A DNA stretch of 64,000 nt from Corynebacterium spheniscorum (GCF_900113445.1 NZ_FOPJ01000003.1:124001-188000), one strand, 5' to 3'. Positions 19,519 to 29,216 are shown, numbered from the stretch's first letter. Notes: generated by a model not told the origin, from the sequence alone. Numbers and translations are program-made.

Positions 19519-20838
19519 TTAGCGGAAGTGGGCGGCATTATCGTAAGCCGATTCACCGTGTTGGGCGAAGTCGATGCCGTGGTGTTCATCTTCCGGATCT
19601 ATCCGCCAACCGAGGGTGTGTTTGATACCCAGGGCGATGGTCAGGGTCATAGCTGCAGAAAGCGCCATGGCGATTATCGCGATCAGGAGTTGGAGGAGGA
19701 AGAGTTGAGCACCTTCCCAGCCACCGCCGGTTAACCAGCCACGCCCGCCGCTAGCGAAAAGTCCGACGGCGACGGTACCCCACAGCCCGGATAGTAGGTG
19801 CACGCCAACGACGTCGAGGGAGTCATCGAATTTGAAGCGGTATTTTAAGGCCACTCCATAGGCGGAGAGTGCCCCGCCGATGGCGCCAAGCAGGATGGCG
19901 CTTAGTGGGGTGAGGTCGCCGGCGGCTGGGGTGATGGATACCAGTCCTGCCACCACACCGGAGGCTGCACCAAGTGAGGTGGCGCGTTTATCTCGGATGC
20001 GTTCGACAATCAGCCAGCCCCCGATTCCGGCACAGGCGGCGGTGGCGGTATTAAGCCAGGCGAGGCCGGCTAAGGCGGTAGCACCGAAAGCAGAGCCGGC
20101 GTTAAAGCCACACCAGCCGAACCACAAGAGTGCGGCACCGAGCATGACCATGGGCAGGTTGTGCGGGCGTTGCACGGTTTTTAAGAAGCCGCGGCGGTGC
20201 CCAACGACGATGGCAAGGATTAGGGCTGCGGTGCCTGCGGAAATATGCACTACTACCCCACCAGCGAAATCGATGGGTGGGATACGCGCGAAGCCTTCGG
20301 CATCATGACCGAAAAGTGCGGTGGCGAGAGAACCGTGGTGGTGGGAGAGCACTCCCCCGCCCCAGACCATGTGTGCCAGCGGGAAGTAGACGAGGATCAC
20401 CCAGAAGCCTACGAAGATGAGCCAGGCGGAGAATTTCACGCGGTCAGCCAGCGCGCCGCAAATAAGGGCGCAGCTAATGATGGCGAAGGTGAGTTGGAAG
20501 CCGATATCGATAACTACGGGGTAGCCGTGGTCGCCGGGTAGGAAGCTGCCATCTTTGGCGGTGATGGCGTTGTGCAGGCCGAAGTGTTGGAAGGGGTTGG
20601 CGAAGATGCCGGCGAAGGATTCGGTGCCATAGGACATGGACCAGCCGATGAGCACATAGATAAGGGAGACAACGGCGGCTGCGCCGAAGGCCATCATCAT
20701 CATGTTGAGGACGGATTTATGAGAGCTCATGCCGCCGTAGAAAAGGGCTAGTGCTGGGGTCATGAGCAGGACAAGGGAGGCGGAGATCAGAATCCAGCTG
20801 GCGTCGCCGGATGTTGAGATGAGTGAGTCTGGATTCAT
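19519..20838 (-). CDS. amt: Ammonium channel Amt
   Basis: 439 aa with 11 predicted spans. Amt proteins conduct ammonium and bind PII at the cytoplasmic face. Signature parts are FYGGMSSHKSVLNMMMMAF, the motif FAGGVVVHISAGTAALILA with the first pore His, and DDSLDVVGVHLLSGLWGTV with the second. The C-terminus (EDEHHGIDFAQHGESAYD) is the GlnK-interaction tail. ATG at 20838 is chosen because the family N-terminus begins there and AAGGAGC lies about 13 nt upstream; the longer frame has no membrane character. Two AmtR boxes lie 100-137 bp upstream. Whether it equals AmtA or AmtB of C. glutamicum cannot be settled from this view; the lack of linkage to glnK is noted as odd. Confidence 0.96.
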   Translation of the reverse strand: MNPDSLISTSGDASWILISASLVLLMTPALALFYGGMSSHKSVLNMMMMAFGAAAVVSLIYVLIGWSMSYGTESFAGIFANPFQHFGLHNAITAKDGSFLPGDHGYPVVIDIGFQLTFAIISCALICGALADRVKFSAWLIFVGFWVILVYFPLAHMVWGGGVLSHHHGSLATALFGHDAEGFARIPPIDFAGGVVVHISAGTAALILAIVVGHRRGFLKTVQRPHNLPMVMLGAALLWFGWCGFNAGSAFGATALAGLAWLNTATAACAGIGGWLIVERIRDKRATSLGAASGVVAGLVSITPAAGDLTPLSAILLGAIGGALSAYGVALKYRFKFDDSLDVVGVHLLSGLWGTVAVGLFASGGRGWLTGGGWEGAQLFLLQLLIAIIAMALSAAMTLTIALGIKHTLGWRIDPEDEHHGIDFAQHGESAYDNAAHFR

Positions 20839-20936
20839 GGGCGGTCGCTGGGCTCCTTGTGCGATAGCGGGGCGATGTGTCAGGCAGTGCACGCCCTCAG
20901 GGGCTGGTGGGGGTTGAGTGCATGTGGACACAAATA

Positions 20937-20942
20937 ACTATA
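20937..20942 (-). promoter_or_regulatory. Putative amt -10 overlapping the proximal AmtR box
   Basis: TATAGT on the minus strand overlaps the edge of the box at 20938-20951, the arrangement expected for repression by AmtR. No good -35 is seen. Confidence 0.4.
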
Positions 20943-20951
20943 GCTCTATAG
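20938..20951. promoter_or_regulatory. AmtR box (proximal to amt)
   Basis: CTATAGCTCTATAG matches the core CTAT-N6-ATAG recognised by AmtR, the TetR-type master nitrogen repressor of corynebacteria. amtR itself is not in the window. Confidence 0.75.
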
Positions 20952-20961
20952 GAACCTATTT

Positions 20962-20975
20962 CTATAACCCAATAG
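20962..20975. promoter_or_regulatory. AmtR box (distal to amt), near-ideal
   Basis: CTATAACCCAATAG preceded by TT and followed by AAAA matches the full AmtR consensus tttCTAT-N6-ATAGaaa. Its centre is 24 bp from the centre of the other box, a little over two helical turns. Confidence 0.85.
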
Positions 20976-20977
20976 AA

Positions 20978-21014
20978 AAGCTCCCTTTGGCTGCGTGAGC
21001 AACCAAGGGAGCTT
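20978..21014 (-). terminator. Terminator after sepIVA
   Basis: On the minus strand AAGCTCCCTTGG pairs with CCAAAGGGAGCTT (one bulge) and is followed by TTCT. The T-run runs directly into the distal AmtR box. Confidence 0.8.
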
Positions 21015-21044
21015 GATAAGGAGTGCGCGTTCGAGCTCTAGGGT

Positions 21045-21758
21045 TTAGCGATAGGATTCATCACCCAGGCCGGCGGCACCGGCACCGCGGCGAAGAGCCT
21101 GGCGGTCGCGGCCCACGGTGCGCAGGATATTGCTGAGGGATTCTTCAAATTCGGCGAGCTTGGAGTCAACAAAGTCATCGCATTCACCGCGGAGCTGACG
21201 GGAATCAGCGTGGGCGGCGTCCACCACGCGGCGGGCTTCATCATTGGCGCGGCGAACCACTTCGGATTCTTCGACGAGGCGGCGTTGTTCGGCGAGGCCT
21301 TCGTCGATGCTGCGCTGGTAGGAGTCATTACCTTCGGCGATGAGACGCTCGGATTCGGCGCGGGCGCGGTCAACCATGGCGGTGGAGTCGCGATCGGCTT
21401 GCTCATTAAGCATGCGGGCACGATCTTCGGCTTGGGCAATCATGGAGTCGGAGCGCGTGGTGGCATCGGCGACGAGGCGTTGGGCTTCAGCGTCGGCACC
21501 GCGGACTAAGTCATCGGCTTGTTGCTGGGCTTCGTCGACGATGGAGCGGGCGCGTTCTTCGGCCCCGCGGAGGAGCTCGTCGCGCTCATCGAGGACGTCT
21601 TGGGCATCATCGATCTCGATGGGAAGTGCGTTGCGGAGATCGTCGAGCAAAGCGAGCACGTGGCTGCGGGGGACCACACAGTTGGAGGTCATGGGGACGC
21701 CGTAGGCTTGCTCTACGGTTTGGACGAGTTCATCTAGGGCCTCAAAAACGCGATACAT
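21045..21758 (-). CDS. sepIVA: DivIVA-domain septation protein SepIVA
   Basis: 237 aa. The opening MYRVFEALDELVQTVEQAYG, then VPMTSNCVVPRSHVLALLDD, matches the mycobacterial septation factor SepIVA, an essential DivIVA-like cytoplasmic coiled-coil protein of the division site. After residue 50 nearly the whole protein is an Ala/Glu/Arg/Asp-rich coiled coil up to about 215, with a short Gly-rich tail. ATG at 21758 has TAGCCT 8 nt upstream, so it may be leaderless. In mycobacteria sepIVA stands next to the DUF177-rnc-fpg-smc-ftsY group; here lacI and amt lie in between. Function is assigned from homology, not shown here. Confidence 0.88.
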   Translation of the reverse strand: MYRVFEALDELVQTVEQAYGVPMTSNCVVPRSHVLALLDDLRNALPIEIDDAQDVLDERDELLRGAEERARSIVDEAQQQADDLVRGADAEAQRLVADATTRSDSMIAQAEDRARMLNEQADRDSTAMVDRARAESERLIAEGNDSYQRSIDEGLAEQRRLVEESEVVRRANDEARRVVDAAHADSRQLRGECDDFVDSKLAEFEESLSNILRTVGRDRQALRRGAGAAGLGDESYR

Positions 21759-21858
21759 ACCTTAACAGGCTACTGGAGTGGCAGAGCGTTTGCGTGGGGG
21801 CGCGCACAAAATTATGCACGCGCACCACCAGATCTCGGGGCGAGCAGAGCGCAAAGAA

Positions 21859-21897
21859 AAAGCCTTTAGGAAGAAGTGGTTACTTCCTAAAGGCTTT
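21859..21897 (-). terminator. gdh terminator
   Basis: AAAGCCTTTAGGAAG pairs with CTTCCTAAAGGCTTT (15 bp). On the minus strand it is followed by TTCTTTG. It lies 12 bp after the gdh stop. Confidence 0.9.
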
Positions 21898-21909
21898 ACT
21901 TAGGTGTTT

Positions 21910-23316
<1,407 letters not shown>

Positions 23317-23328
23317 TCAACTGAATAT

Positions 23329-23342
23329 CTAACGGTTAATAG
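23329..23342. promoter_or_regulatory. Degenerate AmtR-like box upstream of gdh
   Basis: CTAACGGTTAATAG differs by one base from CTAT-N6-ATAG and is followed by TTTTT. The position, 76-89 bp before the gdh ATG, is suitable for control. A single mismatch in an 8-base core can arise by chance. Confidence 0.35.
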
Positions 23343-23523
23343 TTTTTCATGCCGAGAGCGATTTGACCTAACGGCACCCCCTGCCGACACACCGGCTGGC
23401 AGTACGTTTGGGTAGAAATATATGCAGTTCAGAAGGATTTTTTCCGCTAGCCTATAGCTCGAAAGTTATTTCTCTCACAGCGCGGTTTTCCTGCGGAAGT
23501 GTACGGACGTACAGGTTCGGTGT

Positions 23524-23556
23524 GGGGGGTGTGGAGGGGTTGGGTGGGGTGTTGGG
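23524..23556 (+). repeat. G-tract cluster, predicted G-quadruplex motif
   Basis: Within 33 nt there are runs of 6, 4, 3, 4 and 3 G separated by loops of 1-6 nt, meeting the usual G3+N1-7 rule. It lies about 185 bp upstream of the glxK ATG on the coding strand. Confidence 0.6.
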
Positions 23557-23738
23557 TGGATGGTGCGGCAGATCTTTTAAGCCGCTTCAAGATGGCGCCG
23601 GTCAGCGCTTCCGTGCGTGCCGTCGATACTCTTAGCGCAGAGTTTCCCGCCATCAAGGTGTCGGGGCTGAAGGCCCAGCCACCCATCCCGCGCCCTCCCC
23701 TGCTTGTATTCGAGAACGAGAACACGCACCCTAAAGCT

Positions 23739-24950
23739 ATGAATCCCCGCGAAGAACACCCCCAGAACAACCAGCCCCACGCGGCCGCCGGCGAAACTGC
23801 CAACTCCCCTGCTGGCACCGCTGGCACCACCCCGGCCAACGACACGGCCACCCACGCCACCACTGCTCACCAGCGCACCATCATCATTGCCCCGGACTCC
23901 CTCAAGGGAACAGCCACCGCGCAAGAAGCCGCGCAGGCGCTAGCTGATGGGGTGCGCAGTGTCTTAGCTGATGCCGAGATCATCCTGGCACCCATGGCTG
24001 ATGGCGGCGAGGGCACGGCCGCCACTTTCCAGGGCCAAGAAATCACCTTGCCCACCGTGGATGCCATGGGGCGCCTATGTGAGGCCAGCTATGTGCTTGA
24101 TGGCACCACCGCTTATATCGACATCGCCGCAGCTTCTGGTCTACCAGCTGTTATGCCCGGAAATGATCCGGCAACTGCCGATACCTATGGCACCGGTGTG
24201 CTCATCGCGGACGCCCAAACCAGGGGTGCTCAGCGCATTGTGCTCGGGCTGGGCGGCTCAGCCACCGTTGATGGGGGCACCGGCATTCTCATTGCCTTGG
24301 GCGCAACGCCCATGGATCAAGCCGGGCACCCGCTAAAGAAAGGTGGCGTGGCACTTAAAGACATCGCCTCGATTGATACCGCGCAACTGAATATCCCCGC
24401 CGCGGCAATGGAGTGGGTGTTGCTTAGCGACGTAACCTCGCCCGCCACCGGCTCTGATGGCGCAGCAGCGGTCTTCGGCCCCCAAAAAGGCGCGGACGCA
24501 GAGACCGTGGCGGCTTTAGATGCAGGTATCGAAGCACTTCTTCAAGCAACTGGGGTGGATGGCAGCATTCCTGGCATGGGCGCAGCAGGTGCCACCCCGG
24601 TGTCTTTGATGTGGCTTTCTACCCTCTTGCATGGGTCCGCCGATCGCATCCACTTAATGCCCGGCGCGCCACTTATTGCCCGCACCCAGGGCCTAGAAGA
24701 TGCCATTCCCAAGGCAGACTTGGTAATCACTGCCGAGGGCCGCCTGGATGAACAATCCTTCCGTGGCAAGGTGGTGGGCACCTTATGGCATTTAGCCAAG
24801 GCTGCCGGCACGCCCCTTGCAGTAGCGGCCGGCCAGCTTGGTGAGCTCCCCGATGGAGTACATGGTGTGCAGCTAAAAGACAGCAGCGATGTCTATGAAC
24901 AGCTTTTTGACGCCGGTCAGCGCATCGCGATGTCCACGGTCCAGGGATAA
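23739..24950 (+). CDS. glxK: Glycerate kinase (GlxK/GarK family)
   Basis: 403 aa from the ATG at 23739. The family phosphorylates D-glycerate to a phosphoglycerate. The recognisable enzyme begins at about residue 47 with TIIIAPDSLKGTATAQEAA, then MADGGEGTA, TYGTGVLIADA, GLGGSATVDGGTG (phosphate/nucleotide loop) and ITAEGRLDEQSFRGKV. The first 45 residues are Thr/Ala/Pro/Asn-rich and not part of the fold; either they are a natural extension or translation starts at an unseen later codon. No RBS precedes 23739. Its last 34 bp overlap the convergent small gene at 24917-25303. Confidence 0.9.
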   Translation: MNPREEHPQNNQPHAAAGETANSPAGTAGTTPANDTATHATTAHQRTIIIAPDSLKGTATAQEAAQALADGVRSVLADAEIILAPMADGGEGTAATFQGQEITLPTVDAMGRLCEASYVLDGTTAYIDIAAASGLPAVMPGNDPATADTYGTGVLIADAQTRGAQRIVLGLGGSATVDGGTGILIALGATPMDQAGHPLKKGGVALKDIASIDTAQLNIPAAAMEWVLLSDVTSPATGSDGAAAVFGPQKGADAETVAALDAGIEALLQATGVDGSIPGMGAAGATPVSLMWLSTLLHGSADRIHLMPGAPLIARTQGLEDAIPKADLVITAEGRLDEQSFRGKVVGTLWHLAKAAGTPLAVAAGQLGELPDGVHGVQLKDSSDVYEQLFDAGQRIAMSTVQG

Positions 24951-25303
24951 CGCGGCGGCAGTTCGTAGACGTCTTCGCGTTCTAGCAGCACCTTATCCTT
25001 GGGCAGGTCCGCCTGCGGGGTCATCAGGCGGCTAAGCAACATGGCAAGTTGGTTGATGGATCCGGTGGCACCTTCAACTTGTACTGCATAGCGGTGCATT
25101 TCGAGATCGTGTTCTGGGCCCGCATATACCTTGCGGAGTTCAGTTTCCACGGTTTCGCCCACCGATGGGTTGGGGGTGCGAGTGACATGTGCAGTGGCCA
25201 GCTTCTTGGCGGCCACTAATTTATTCAAGACGTTAGCGAAATCGTCTTCCAGGGTCTGGGCATCCTCTGCGGGAACCAGTACATCAAACAAAATGGAGGG
25301 CAT
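24917..25303 (-). CDS. Conserved hypothetical protein, 128 aa
   Basis: Unrecognised. A soluble protein with alternating helices and strands: MPSILFDVLVPAEDAQTLEDDF, then a long helix with LNKLVAAKKLATA, and a C-terminal PPRYPWTVDIAMR. No Cys cluster, signal or membrane segment. The 3' end runs 34 bp into the end of glxK on the opposite strand. The ATG at 25303 is 6 nt after TAATGT (25310-25315 minus), so it is probably leaderless. It diverges from the DUF4921 gene across only 39 bp. Confidence 0.7.
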   Translation of the reverse strand: MPSILFDVLVPAEDAQTLEDDFANVLNKLVAAKKLATAHVTRTPNPSVGETVETELRKVYAGPEHDLEMHRYAVQVEGATGSINQLAMLLSRLMTPQADLPKDKVLLEREDVYELPPRYPWTVDIAMR

Positions 25304-25342
25304 GTGCCCACATTAGTGCCGAAACGCAATAGTGTTAAGGGC
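25304..25342. promoter_or_regulatory. 39-bp divergent promoter pair
   Basis: Minus strand: TAATGT at 25310-25315, 6 nt before the ATG at 25303. Plus strand: TAGTGT at 25330-25335, 7 nt before the ATG at 25343. The two -10 elements are 14 bp apart, so each polymerase footprint would cover the other start site. Both transcripts would be leaderless. Confidence 0.5.
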
Positions 25343-26686
25343 ATGATCCCATCTTCTGGTTTGCCGTCTATCAATCTCACCCCCAATCCCATCACCACGA
25401 TGGCTGATGGGACGATCAAACAACTCAATCCCTTCTCCGGGACGGAGGTGTGGACGGTACCCGGGCGCGGCAATCGCCCGCTGGCTTCAACCTTGCCGCA
25501 GCCACAGCCACTAAAGCCCGAAGATGCGCACTCTGCCTGCGCTTTTTGCGAGGCCACCCCGCTTGCCACCCCGCCGGAAAAAGCGCGGATGGTGCGCACC
25601 CCGGCAGGTGATTGGGAGATTCTGCGCGGGTTATTGCCCAAGGAGTTGGGTGAGACTACCGCGGAATTTCGGCGTGTGCCCAATCTCTTCGAAATCGTTT
25701 CATATGACTACTGGCGGGAGAACTATGACTATGAGATGCCCGCTGCCGTGCGCGCCCGAATGGAAGCCTATTTGGCTGATCCAGAGGGCAAAGAACATGT
25801 CCTGAATATCGTGCGCACCCGCCTTAAAGCCGCAAAGCAGATTGCCGAACGCTCCGAAGAGGAACTCTTAGAGCTCGCCCCGGCTTATTTCGGTGGCGGA
25901 CATGACGTGATCATTGGCCGTAGGCACTACATTGATGGCGCTGAAGACACCTCGCAGCTAGCTAGCTCTGGCACGCTCAGCGTGGAAGAACACGCAGCAC
26001 TTACCCGCTTTACCGTGGATGCGATGGCAGATCTTTATACCCAAAACCGCTATGCCCGCTATGTGGTGGTGTTCCAAAACTGGCTATCGCCTGCCGGTGC
26101 TTCCTTCGACCACCTGCATAAGCAATTAGTCGCCATCGATGAGCGCGGCATGAATGCCGAAATCGAGATCGCCAAGCTACGCAGTCATCCGAATATGTAC
26201 AACGAGTGGGCGGTGGATTATGCCGGCTACCGCAACCTGGTGATCGCCGAAAATGATCATGCGGTGTGCTTCGCTGGTTTCGGGCACCGCTACCCCACCT
26301 TGGAAGTTTTCTCTAAGTCCCCCACAGCACAGCCTTGGCTGCAAACCGAAGAAGAGCTCAATGCCATGAGCGATCTCATCCACGCCTGCCATGCTGCAGC
26401 GGGACCAAGTGTTGCCTGTAATGAAGAGTGGCATCACCAACCAGTGGACTTGGATGTGCCCATGCCTTTCCGGGTAATGATCAAGTGGCGTGTGTCGACC
26501 TTGGCTGGGTTTGAAGGCGGCACCAAGATCTATGTCAATACGCTTTCACCGTGGGATATCCGCGACCGCGTGGTTCCGCAGATGTTCCGCCTGCGTGATG
26601 AAGGTGTTATTAGCCAGAACATCCGCATCGCCACGGAATGCACCCTCCCTCGGAATAGCCTGCGCTACAACCCCGTGTTGAATTAG
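25343..26686 (+). CDS. DUF4921 / GalT-like HIT-superfamily protein
   Basis: 447 aa. It resembles galactose-1-phosphate uridylyltransferases and the corynebacterial DUF4921 group. Visible features are the pair CAFC at about residue 67, the segment RVPNLFEIVSYDYW, VVVFQNWLSPAGASFDHLHKQL with the HxH-like catalytic patch, and EEWHHQPVDL plus NTLSPWDIRDRV near the end. Likely a nucleotidyltransferase or hydrolase acting on a sugar- or nucleoside-phosphate; the substrate is unknown. The ATG at 25343 is chosen because a -10 lies 7 nt before it; the frame is open upstream but would read through that promoter. No galK or galE is near. Confidence 0.75.
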   Translation: MIPSSGLPSINLTPNPITTMADGTIKQLNPFSGTEVWTVPGRGNRPLASTLPQPQPLKPEDAHSACAFCEATPLATPPEKARMVRTPAGDWEILRGLLPKELGETTAEFRRVPNLFEIVSYDYWRENYDYEMPAAVRARMEAYLADPEGKEHVLNIVRTRLKAAKQIAERSEEELLELAPAYFGGGHDVIIGRRHYIDGAEDTSQLASSGTLSVEEHAALTRFTVDAMADLYTQNRYARYVVVFQNWLSPAGASFDHLHKQLVAIDERGMNAEIEIAKLRSHPNMYNEWAVDYAGYRNLVIAENDHAVCFAGFGHRYPTLEVFSKSPTAQPWLQTEEELNAMSDLIHACHAAAGPSVACNEEWHHQPVDLDVPMPFRVMIKWRVSTLAGFEGGTKIYVNTLSPWDIRDRVVPQMFRLRDEGVISQNIRIATECTLPRNSLRYNPVLN

Positions 26687-26739
26687 CGTCCTACACTCGC
26701 AAGGGAACACCATAAATCTCGCTATTTTTGGAGGTTGTC

Positions 26740-27483
26740 TTGCAACTCGAAAACAAGTCCATCATCGTCACTGGCGGCGCTTCCGGTATCGGCGGCGCCG
26801 TTAGTCGTGAGCTCATTGCCCGCGGCGCCAAGGTAGTAGCCGTGGACATCAACGAAGATGCCGGCCAAGCTTTGGTTAATGAGTGCGGCGATAGCGCAGC
26901 CTTCCTCAACGGCGATGTCTCCGACCCGGAGACCGCCAAGAAGGCCGTTGCCCTAGCTGCCGAAAAATTCGGCAAGCTTGATGGCCTGGTCAATAATGCG
27001 CATGCTTCTCGCCAGAAGCCCTTCTTGGAGTTGGAGAAGGAAGACTGGGAGCTCTCCTTTGGCACCGGTTTCTGGGCCACTGCCCAATTTATGAAGGCCG
27101 CCTATGAGGAACTGAAGAAGACCAAGGGCGCGATCGTGAACTACGGTTCCGGTTCTGCGATGTCCGGGCAAACCACCCAGGGTGCCTACGCTTCGGCGAA
27201 GGAAGCTATCCGCGGTTTAAGCCGCGTGGTTGCCAATGAGTGGGCGGAAGATGGCATCCGTGTCAACGTCATCTCCCCGCTGGCTCTTACCGAAGGCGTA
27301 GAGAAGTGGTCCAAGGCGCAGCCGGAAGCCTATGAGAAGGTAAAGAACCAAATCCCGATGGGTCGTTATGGCGATCCTGCTAAGGACATTGCCCCGGTTG
27401 TGGCTTTCCTCTTAAGTGATGATGCCCGTTATATCAGCGGCCAAACCGTGATGGCTGATGGTGGCACCCAGAAGCTCTACTAA
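26740..27483 (+). CDS. Short-chain dehydrogenase/reductase
   Basis: 247 aa, classical SDR length. The cofactor motif TGGASGIGGAVSREL is at about residues 11-25, DVSD at about 62, NNAHAS at about 85, and the catalytic Ser...Tyr-x3-Lys in YGSGSAMSGQTTQGAYASAKEA. The C-terminus SGQTVMADGGTQKLY is typical. TTG at 26740 is chosen because GGAGG stands 5 nt before it; a longer frame from 26728 would place the start inside that site. Asp in VVAVDINE after the second strand suggests NAD(H). The substrate is unknown. It follows the DUF4921 gene by 53 bp and could be cotranscribed. Confidence 0.9.
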   Translation: MQLENKSIIVTGGASGIGGAVSRELIARGAKVVAVDINEDAGQALVNECGDSAAFLNGDVSDPETAKKAVALAAEKFGKLDGLVNNAHASRQKPFLELEKEDWELSFGTGFWATAQFMKAAYEELKKTKGAIVNYGSGSAMSGQTTQGAYASAKEAIRGLSRVVANEWAEDGIRVNVISPLALTEGVEKWSKAQPEAYEKVKNQIPMGRYGDPAKDIAPVVAFLLSDDARYISGQTVMADGGTQKLY

Positions 27484-27512
27484 GCGGCACTAAGCCAGCG
27501 CCTTAGTGGCGC
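27484..27512 (+). terminator. Hairpin after the SDR gene
   Basis: CACTAAG (27488-27494) pairs with CTTAGTG (27502-27508) right after the stop, extended by GC pairs. There is no real T-run after it, so termination is uncertain. Confidence 0.45.
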
Positions 27513-27682
27513 AGGGTTGTCCGGCCCCAATAGCCCGCACCCCGCACCTCTGCTGGTGCTCGGCCTCCAGCCCCTCTGTTTCCTTTTATGCAGGCGTATA
27601 GTGTGCTCAACGCTTCAGACCACAGTTGATAGCGCACCTTCCACCACGAACACGCGTGCCGAAAAACAGAGGGGGTCTTTTT

Positions 27683-28984
27683 ATGACTACCACCCGCCCC
27701 ACGGATGCTGAACCACTCAGCAACCACAGCGCCCAGGACATTGCCGCTGCGCTGGAAACCTACCATCCGCAGTGGGATTTTCTTCGCGAGTTCTATCAGG
27801 ATCTGCACACACATCCCGAGCTATCGACTTTTGAAAAGCGCACCGCCTCCCAGATCCGCGCAGCACTGAGCGAGCTTGAGTGCGACGTGATTCCTGATGT
27901 GGGCGGCTATGGCATCCTCGCGATCTTCCGCAATGGTGAAGGCCCCACAGTATTAATGCGCGCCGATTTCGACGCGCTCCCGGTTGAAGAAACCTCTGGG
28001 CTGCCTTATGCCTCCACTATCACCATGGCTGATCACCGTGGGGTGGAATGCCCGGTCATGCATGCCTGTGGACACGATATGCACACCACCGGTTTGCTGG
28101 GCACAGCCCAGATCCTCGATTCCATGCGAGAGCATTGGTCCGGCACCTTCATTGCACTTTTCCAACCAGCTGAAGAACTCGGTAATGGTGCTGAAGCCAT
28201 GGTCGCTGATGGCCTCACCGAGCTGATCCCCCGCCCAGATGTCTGCCTAGCCCAACACATTATTCCCGGCCGCGCCGGCCAGGTTATGAGCACCCCAGGC
28301 CCGGTTTTCGCAGCATGCGATTCCATCCGCATCACCATCACCGGGCGTTCGGCCCATGGTTCCATGCCACAGGCATCCATCGACCCCACCATCATCGCAG
28401 CGATGATTGTGCTTCGACTCCAAGCCATTGTGGCCCGCGAGATCGGTACCGCAGCCCCAGCCGTTATTAGCGTGGGTACCTTAAAAGCGGGCGATACCCA
28501 CAACACCATTCCCGGTACCGCCGAGCTGGTTTTGAATACCCGCTCTTTTAGCGAAGAGATCCGCAACCGCCTCAACAAAGCCATCCAACGAGTCGTCCGC
28601 GCCGAATGTGAGGCCTCGGGCTGCCAGGTTGACCCCACCTTCGAGTACTTCGGTAGTGCTGCTGCAGTCACCAACTCCGCTGAAGTACACCACCACATCC
28701 GCCCGGTCTTTGACCAGGTCTTCGCCGAAGACTCCATCGACGCTGACCCTTCTTATGCCTCCGAAGATTTTTCCGAGATCCCCAAAGCCTGGGGTGTCCC
28801 CTATAGCTATTGGGTGGTGGGTTGCACTGATCGCGAGCTCTGGGAGCATGCACAAGCAAGCGGCGCGGTCGATAAATTGGTACCCACCAACCACACCGGG
28901 GATTTCGTCCCGGAGTATGAGCCCACCATCACGGCACTGTGCAAAGCCGGTACCGCCGGTGCGCTTTCCTACCTCTGGCGTTAA
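27683..28984 (+). CDS. M20-family amidohydrolase/peptidase
   Basis: 433 aa. M20D-type enzymes hydrolyse N-acyl or aromatic-acyl amino acids with two zinc ions. Metal and active-site residues show in LMRADFDALPVEE, CPVMHACGHDMHTTGLLG, QPAEELGNGAE, and the C-terminal SYASEDFSE with the last ligand Glu/Asp. The dimerisation domain contains ITGRSAHGSMPQASIDP. ATG at 27683 has GAGGGGG about 10 nt upstream. The natural substrate cannot be told; hippurate or indole-acetyl amino acids are typical of the family. Confidence 0.92.
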   Translation: MTTTRPTDAEPLSNHSAQDIAAALETYHPQWDFLREFYQDLHTHPELSTFEKRTASQIRAALSELECDVIPDVGGYGILAIFRNGEGPTVLMRADFDALPVEETSGLPYASTITMADHRGVECPVMHACGHDMHTTGLLGTAQILDSMREHWSGTFIALFQPAEELGNGAEAMVADGLTELIPRPDVCLAQHIIPGRAGQVMSTPGPVFAACDSIRITITGRSAHGSMPQASIDPTIIAAMIVLRLQAIVAREIGTAAPAVISVGTLKAGDTHNTIPGTAELVLNTRSFSEEIRNRLNKAIQRVVRAECEASGCQVDPTFEYFGSAAAVTNSAEVHHHIRPVFDQVFAEDSIDADPSYASEDFSEIPKAWGVPYSYWVVGCTDRELWEHAQASGAVDKLVPTNHTGDFVPEYEPTITALCKAGTAGALSYLWR

Positions 28985-29030
28985 CCCCTCACGCCCCGGG
29001 ACCCAAGCCCCTCACGCCCCGGGACCCAAG
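28985..29030 (+). repeat. Two tandem 23-bp direct repeats
   Basis: Two identical copies of a C-rich 23-bp unit beginning CCCCTCACGCC directly follow the amidohydrolase stop, then a partial third copy. It is probably slippage or duplication in a C-rich spacer. Confidence 0.8.
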
Positions 29031-29092
29031 CCCCTCAACCCCCTACCCCTCAGCCACCACACACCCCTTAGACACCACACCCCACCAGGGTT

Positions 29093-29108
29093 TGTGACCA
29101 CCATCTCA
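29093..29108. promoter_or_regulatory. Imperfect GlxR/CRP-like site upstream of glgP
   Basis: TGTGACCACCATCTCA resembles TGTGA-N6-TCACA with one mismatch in the right arm. It is 108 bp upstream of the glgP start. A -10-like TAGATT follows at 29171-29176. GlxR controls many carbon genes in corynebacteria, but this single match is weak. Confidence 0.3.
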
Positions 29109-29216
29109 GGATCGTTGTTGCAGACACCCCCGCTTGCTTAGTTCATCAACACCCATCGGCTACGCTGGCATAGATTCTGCCCACCACAACTTCAAGGAAT
29201 TGAGTCAGCCAAAGCT

